Shown: positions 5,834 to 9,743 of the stretch, in pieces | Position numbering within the stretch: position 1 is the first letter of the stretch | Layout: each line of letters starts with the position of its first letter | Source: an uncultured Ignavibacteriales bacterium | Lineage (GTDB): Bacteria; Bacteroidota; Ignavibacteria; Ignavibacteriales; Ignavibacteriaceae | Direction: 5' to 3' | Assembly (NCBI GenBank): GCA_913053915.1 | Contig: CAJXGP010000042.1 | Span: 1-9,743 of the forward strand | DNA length: 9,743 nt | Notes under the pieces: model-generated | Told to the model about the DNA's origin: nothing | Database searches by the model: none | What the model saw: the letters and a program-made list of their open reading frames with translations, nothing else | Translations under genes and position numbers: made by a program

Positions 5834-8341
5834 TTACGGTGTTTCACCTGTATCCAATTTTTCCTTTTCTTTATCTCCGATTGGCGGAAGATTTTCTTCA
5901 TTTATGAAAACAAGTTCTTCGGAATTATTAAAATGTTTAGCAATAATTTTAGAACCTTCTTTAAACGAGCCTCGTAAGATTTCTTCTGCGAGCGGGTCTT
6001 CAACATATTTTTGAATTGCTCTATTTAAAGGTCTGGCACCGAATTTTTGATCAAAACCTTTATCAACTATAAAGTTTTTTGCAGAAATATCGAGTTCAAT
6101 GTTCAATTTTTGTTCTTGAATATTCTTATAAAGGTCTTTCAATTCAATATCAATTATTTTCAAAATATCTTCTCGCTCAAGGCTCCTGAATACAATTGTT
6201 TCGTCAACTCTATTTAAAAATTCCGGGTTGAAAAGTTTTTTCATTGCTTCTTCGATAGTATTTTTCATACTGGTATGCCTGTTTTCGGCGGTCTCACTGC
6301 CGAATCCAAAAGAGCTGATATTCTTAATATCACGAGCCCCGATATTTGAAGTCATTATAATAATAGTATTTTTGAAATCCACTCTTCTACCAAGGCTATC
6401 GGTTAAGATACCATCGTCAAATACCTGCAACAAAATATTAAAAATATCCGGATGAGCTTTTTCGATTTCATCTAATAATATAACTGAATAGGGTCTTCGC
6501 CTAACCTTCTCAGTCAATTGTCCACCTTCTTCGTACCCGACATAACCGGGAGGTGCACCGACTAATCTTGAGACCGAAAACTTCTCCATATACTCGCTCA
6601 TATCAAATCTGATCAAAGCGTTGTCCGAATTAAATAGATAATGGGCAAGTACTTTACAGAGTTCGGTTTTTCCAACACCGGTAGGACCTAAGAACAAAAA
6701 ACTTCCAATTGGTCTGTTATGATTTTTCAATCCTGCTCTTGTACGCCGGATTGCTTTTGTTAATTTAGATACCGCTTCGTCTTGCCCGATGATATATTCT
6801 TTCAGAGCGATTTCCATTTTTAACAATTTTTCGGACTCTGTTTGAGCAACACGATTTACAGGAATACCTGTCATCATTGAAACAACGGTAGCGATGTCTT
6901 CTTCGCTTACGTCATGGATAATATCTTTTGTTTTTATATCCCACTCTCTTTTAGCAATTTCAAGATCCGATTGGATATTTCTTTCCTTATCTCTCAATCT
7001 CGCTGCCTCCTCATAATCTTGCTTTTTCACAACGGCAGCTTTCTCTTTTCTAACTTTTTCAATATCCGTTTCAAGGTCTAGGACTTCCTGTGGAACTTCG
7101 AAATTACCCATGCGCACTCTTGAGCCTGCTTCATCGATTACATCAATAGCCTTATCAGGTAAATACTTGTCGGTAATATATCTGTTACTTAATTTAACAG
7201 CAGAATCTATTACTTCATTAGAATATCTCACATGATGATGTTCTTCATATTTAAATTTAATATTATTTAATATTTGAATTGTTTCTTCATAACTAGGTGG
7301 TTCAACCATCACCTTTTGAAACCTTCTGTCCAATGCTCCATCTGTTTCGATATATTTTCTATATTCGTCAAGAGTAGTAGCTCCGATACATTGGATATCA
7401 CCTCTAGCTAAAGCCGGTTTAAACATATTCGAAGCATCAAGTGAACCGGAAGCCCCACCGGCTCCCACAATAGTATGAAGTTCATCAATAAATAAAACGA
7501 CATCTTTAGCTTTTTCCAATTCGTTCATTAATGCTTTCATTCGCTCTTCAAATTGTCCCCGATATTTTGTACCGGCAACTAGACCGGCAAGGTCTAACAT
7601 AACCAATCTCTTCTCTTGTAAAATTCTAGGTACCTTCTTTTGAACAATTCTTAAAGCAAGTCCTTCGGCAATAGCTGTTTTACCCACGCCCGGTTCGCCA
7701 ATTAATATTGGGTTGTTTTTCTTCCTCCTACTAAGGACTTGTGCAACCCGTTCAATTTCTTTTTCACGGCCAATAACCGGATCAAGTTTACCTTCGAGGG
7801 CAAGTTTTGCCAAATCCCTGCCGAAATTATCAAGTACAGGGGTTTTTGTTCTTTCAATTTTTCTATCTACCAGTGGAATGGATGTTCTGATATCCTTAGG
7901 ATTTTTTGCGCTTAACATTTCATTTAATTCGGCTCTTGCAGAATCGTAAGTAACATTAGATTGATGAAGGATCTGAGTAGCAATATTATCTTCATCTCTC
8001 AGTAAAGACAGTAATAAATGCTCAGTACCTATTACATCGGCTTTATAAATTTTTGATTCGATTTGAGTAATCTTTAATACTTTTTCCGCTTGCTTGGTTA
8101 ACGGAATATTACCGATAGTAAGAGTTCCTCCCGAAGTTCTTACAGTATCTTCGATTGCTTTTTTCAATTTCATCAAATCACAGTTGAGGTTCCTTAAAAT
8201 TCTAACAGCTACGCTTTGTCCTTCCCGGATAATACCAAGCAGTAGATGTTCTGTTCCAATATAATCATGACCAAGCCTTAGCGCTTCTTCACGGCTTAAT
8301 CTGATTACATCTTGAAGCCTGTCTGAAAAATTTCCTTCCAT
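5834..8341 (-). CDS. clpC: ATP-dependent Clp protease ATP-binding subunit, ClpC-type unfoldase
   Basis: The 835-residue Hsp100 protein unfolds substrates and threads them into ClpP. Two Clp N repeats occupy about 1-72 and 80-145; both carry the GTEHLLL motif (29-35 and 105-111). AAA+ domain 1 has Walker A GEPGVGKT (215-222), Walker B VLFIDE (282-287) and arginine finger Arg339/Arg340. A middle domain (about 412-470) contains the UVR-type motif [12 protein letters not shown] (442-453), which marks ClpC rather than ClpA. AAA+ domain 2 has Walker A GPTGVGKT (552-559), Walker B VILLDE (620-625), sensor-1 Asn665, arginine finger Arg711 and sensor-2 GARPLNR (768-774). The ClpP-docking tripeptide is probably FGF (678-680), where ClpC of Bacillus has VGF. 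The start is supported by GAGG (8350-8353) eight bases upstream. Length is normal and nothing is missing. clpP and mcsA/mcsB are not in the window. A candidate promoter lies about 70 bases upstream and a terminator just downstream, so it is probably monocistronic. I saw no CIRCE or CtsR site. Confidence 0.97.
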   Translation of the reverse strand: MEGNFSDRLQDVIRLSREEALRLGHDYIGTEHLLLGIIREGQSVAVRILRNLNCDLMKLKKAIEDTVRTSGGTLTIGNIPLTKQAEKVLKITQIESKIYKADVIGTEHLLLSLLRDEDNIATQILHQSNVTYDSARAELNEMLSAKNPKDIRTSIPLVDRKIERTKTPVLDNFGRDLAKLALEGKLDPVIGREKEIERVAQVLSRRKKNNPILIGEPGVGKTAIAEGLALRIVQKKVPRILQEKRLVMLDLAGLVAGTKYRGQFEERMKALMNELEKAKDVVLFIDELHTIVGAGGASGSLDASNMFKPALARGDIQCIGATTLDEYRKYIETDGALDRRFQKVMVEPPSYEETIQILNNIKFKYEEHHHVRYSNEVIDSAVKLSNRYITDKYLPDKAIDVIDEAGSRVRMGNFEVPQEVLDLETDIEKVRKEKAAVVKKQDYEEAARLRDKERNIQSDLEIAKREWDIKTKDIIHDVSEEDIATVVSMMTGIPVNRVAQTESEKLLKMEIALKEYIIGQDEAVSKLTKAIRRTRAGLKNHNRPIGSFLFLGPTGVGKTELCKVLAHYLFNSDNALIRFDMSEYMEKFSVSRLVGAPPGYVGYEEGGQLTEKVRRRPYSVILLDEIEKAHPDIFNILLQVFDDGILTDSLGRRVDFKNTIIIMTSNIGARDIKNISSFGFGSETAENRHTSMKNTIEEAMKKLFNPEFLNRVDETIVFRSLEREDILKIIDIELKDLYKNIQEQKLNIELDISAKNFIVDKGFDQKFGARPLNRAIQKYVEDPLAEEILRGSFKEGSKIIAKHFNNSEELVFINEENLPPIGDKEKEKLDTGETP

Positions 8342-8411
8342 GATTATTTCCTCAATTCAAATGATCTTTGTAAAAAGTAAAATATCATTTTTTATAATTA
8401 TGTTTCACTCT

Positions 8412-8440
8412 AATATATAAATAGATATTTCCTCAATCAA
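8412..8440 (-). promoter_or_regulatory. Candidate sigma70-like promoter for clpC
   Basis: On the minus strand TTGATT (8440-8435) and TATATT (8417-8412) are separated by exactly 17 bases. They match the consensus boxes at 4/6 and 5/6 positions. The -10 box lies about 70 bases upstream of the clpC ATG. The -35 region overlaps a 12-bp copy of the clpC ribosome-binding-site region (TATTTCCTCAAT on the plus strand at 8426-8437 and 8345-8356). AT-rich context lowers certainty. Confidence 0.4.
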
Positions 8441-8441
8441 G

Positions 8442-8989
8442 ATAACCTTCTATCACTTAATTTTCACTAATTTAATGTTATCCCCAATACAAACTTAGTT
8501 AATTTCCTCCATTAATTTTCAGTGTTTTGTGATTATTATTAAATTTATCTAAACACATTTTCCCAAAATATTTATACCCTTCATTTATAAGTAATCAATT
8601 TTTGTATCAAAGGATATGATCTTAAGCAAAAGTTTATATTTACTTTTCTTCTTATTAGTTTTAGCAGAATATTTTAAGAATAAAATGTTAAATTTGATAG
8701 GATTGGAAAAAACAATAATAATTTCTAATTTATCATGGTTGTTTCTTAACCGTTAAAGAAACAATGCATTACAAATAAAAAACTTTTTGTACCTATCTCT
8801 TCAGCATTTAATACATTGCCGGTTTATTCCAAACAGGAATTCATTAAAAGCAAAATAAATTCAAAATTTAACACTTTTTAAGATAGCAAAACTTAAGTTC
8901 AGTTGAAATAAACATATTATCTTATTTAACAGGGTAGTATTCCAATAAATGAGTAAATTGATTAATGAGTCTACTTTAAAAAGTATTAA
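8442..8989. other. AT-rich spacer with no convincing gene
   Basis: About 550 bases upstream of the clpC promoter region have many stops in all frames. The longest plausible small frame is a plus-strand ATG at 8616 giving 46 hydrophobic codons, which I do not accept as a gene. The only structured element I see is the inverted repeat at 8739-8764. No recognisable protein fragments were found on either strand. Confidence 0.6.
8739..8764. repeat. Near-perfect AT-rich inverted repeat
   Basis: TTGTTTCTTAAC (8739-8750) is the reverse complement of GTTAAAGAAACAA (8752-8764) apart from one bulged base, around a single central C. It has no following T run on either strand, so it does not look like a terminator. 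It could be an operator-like palindrome or a chance hairpin in AT-rich DNA. Confidence 0.5.
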
Positions 8990-9091
8990 TGTATCATTCT
9001 GAATTGCCTGTCCGTCTCAGGCGAAAAGTGAAGAATCTTTAATCCATTGTAAGATAAGAGATTCTTCAGTCGCTTCGCTCAGAATGACACA
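8990..9091. repeat. Dispersed palindromic repeat element (REP-like)
   Basis: The outer arms TGTATCATTCTGA (8990-9002) and TCAGAATGACACA (9079-9091) pair with one mismatch. The inner arms TGAAGAATCT (9029-9038) and AGATTCTTCA (9059-9068) pair perfectly. The right arm carries CGCTTCGCTCAGAATGAC (9071-9088), a sequence I recognise as very common between genes in Bacteroidota-like genomes. The left arm has about 18 extra bases containing a small hairpin of its own (GCCTG 9006-9010, CAGGC 9018-9022). The element encodes nothing. Confidence 0.75.
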
Positions 9092-9097
9092 CTTCGA

Positions 9098-9133
9098 TTT
9101 TTCAGACAACCCTCGCTCTGTATCGTTGAAAAA
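9098..9133. repeat. Adjacent hairpin of the palindromic repeat region
   Basis: TTTTTCA (9098-9104) and TGAAAAA (9127-9133) form a 7-bp stem around a 22-base loop containing CCTCGCTCTG. It begins only seven bases after the preceding palindrome and may be part of the same composite repeat. The pairing alone is weak evidence. Confidence 0.4.
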
Positions 9134-9365
9134 CTTAGATAAGGAAAGATTCCCGGACTTTTTATAGTTAATATAAATAAATTGGAAATAATGTTTTTTG
9201 ATTTGCTAACTAAAAAATCTTGTAATCTTTTGAGTAATTCATCATTCCCCCTCACAACAAAGGACTAAGAACCCGGAACTAAAAACTAAGCACTCCCGCA
9301 CTAATAAACCGGTATTTTTAACCAATGATCTTTGTCCATTTTTAATCTATTTAACTTTTGACTTT
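9134..9365. other. Intergenic spacer with short ACTAA repeats
   Basis: No reading frame of interest. Positions 9262-9290 contain three ACTAA units (9264, 9278, 9285) in a degenerate purine-rich pattern (ggactaaga, ggaactaa, aaactaag). This kind of low-complexity intergenic string suggests decayed repeat DNA downstream of the broken hepT-like gene. Confidence 0.4.
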
Positions 9366-9743
9366 TTACCGCTTTTCTTTACTTAGTTGAACAATTTTTT
9401 CAAAAAACTCATCGAAAATATTTAATTCATTCAACTTGTTTACAACCAATGAATCGTCAACTTTCCAATATAAATGAATGAGTAGATTTCTAAATTTAGC
9501 AAAATTTGAAAGTCTATTGCCCAATGAATTGCTGATAATATTATTTTCTACTAAGATAGAAAAGCACTGTGAATAACTATCCGCAGCCCGTTTAAATAAT
9601 TTTGCAGAAATATGATTACAAATATCTATAGCAGCTTCGGTTAGTATAATAAAATGATACTTTACAAATACACTGATATTAAAACTGCAATGGTAATCCT
9701 AATGAATAAAAAATTCCGGTACACTCAGCCAATTGCATTTAAT
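9366..9743 (-). pseudogene. HepT/DUF86 toxin-like gene, interrupted by an in-frame stop, partial at window edge
   Basis: One minus-strand frame is open from the right edge to TAA at 9366-9368 (125 codons) except for a single TAG at 9699-9701. After the TAG it reads YHFIILTEAAIDICNHIS, then SYSQCFSILVENNIIS, then FAKFRNLLIHLYWKVDD. This is the HepT (DUF86) helical-bundle pattern: 'AIDI.NHI', 'Y.e.F.iL.e..Ii', and RNLLIHLY fitting the RX4HXY active-site motif of the HEPN superfamily. The family length is about 130-140 residues, so only some 10-15 N-terminal residues lie beyond the window. No ATG, GTG or TTG follows the TAG before the conserved core, so a shorter intact protein is unlikely. HepT normally pairs with a MntA-type nucleotidyltransferase antitoxin encoded next to it, which here would lie upstream, outside the window. 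Most likely a decayed toxin gene; a sequencing error at the TAG is the alternative. Confidence 0.75.

Noticed and set aside
8616..8756. Plus-strand 46-codon hydrophobic frame (M-I-L-S-K-S-L-Y-L-L-F-F-L-L)
   Set aside because: AT-rich DNA readily gives such Leu/Phe/Ile/Lys strings, the only AAGGA lies too close to the ATG, and the stop falls within the palindrome. No family is recognised.
9262..9290. ACTAA units as a possible CRISPR or tandem array
   Set aside because: Units are five bases, irregularly spaced and degenerate, with no spacers or Cas genes.

Overview
The window is AT-rich and every recognisable protein gene lies on the minus strand. The best taxonomic clue is the C-terminus of the large secreted protein, which ends in a type IX secretion (T9SS) sorting domain of the 'LFQNYPNPFNPSTTI' kind. 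That signal is typical of Ignavibacteria and neighbouring Bacteroidota/Chlorobiota lineages. A dispersed 'cattctgag-cgaagcga-gaatct' type palindrome in the right part fits the same group. Assignment to an Ignavibacteria-like organism is an inference from these features, not a measured placement.

Layout from left to right. Positions 38-243 hold a broken fragment of a sodium:solute symporter (SSS family), frameshifted twice. Positions 403-3489 encode a 1028-residue secreted multidomain protein (alpha/beta hydrolase-like domain, an uncharacterised middle domain, fibronectin III-like domain, amidotransferase-fold-like domain, T9SS tail). The symporter fragment and this gene are bracketed by two exact copies of a 25-bp direct repeat (23-47 and 3531-3555). 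Positions 3590-4819 encode a GAF-like plus SpoIIE/PP2C serine phosphatase. Positions 5020-5604 are pyrE, overlapped at its start by a previously unmarked 48-codon reading frame (5585-5731). A strong 15-bp-stem terminator (5762-5795) follows clpC (5834-8341), a full-length Clp/Hsp100 unfoldase. The right 1.4 kb has no intact gene. It contains a candidate clpC promoter, AT-rich spacer, palindromic repeat elements (8739-8764, 8990-9091, 9098-9133), and a nearly full-length HepT/DUF86 toxin-like gene (9366-9743) interrupted by one in-frame TAG and running off the right edge.

The genes do not form one pathway. clpC (protein quality control), pyrE (pyrimidine synthesis) and the phosphatase (partner-switch type signalling) look like separate transcription units of core functions. 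The flanks look like accessory DNA: decayed symporter, direct repeats around a secreted-protein gene, dispersed palindromes, and a broken toxin-antitoxin component. I found no CRISPR array, tRNA, rRNA, transposase or integrase. I do not see a complete new system; the most unusual items are the repeat-bracketed secreted-protein segment, the domain order of that protein, and the two gene remnants at the window edges.
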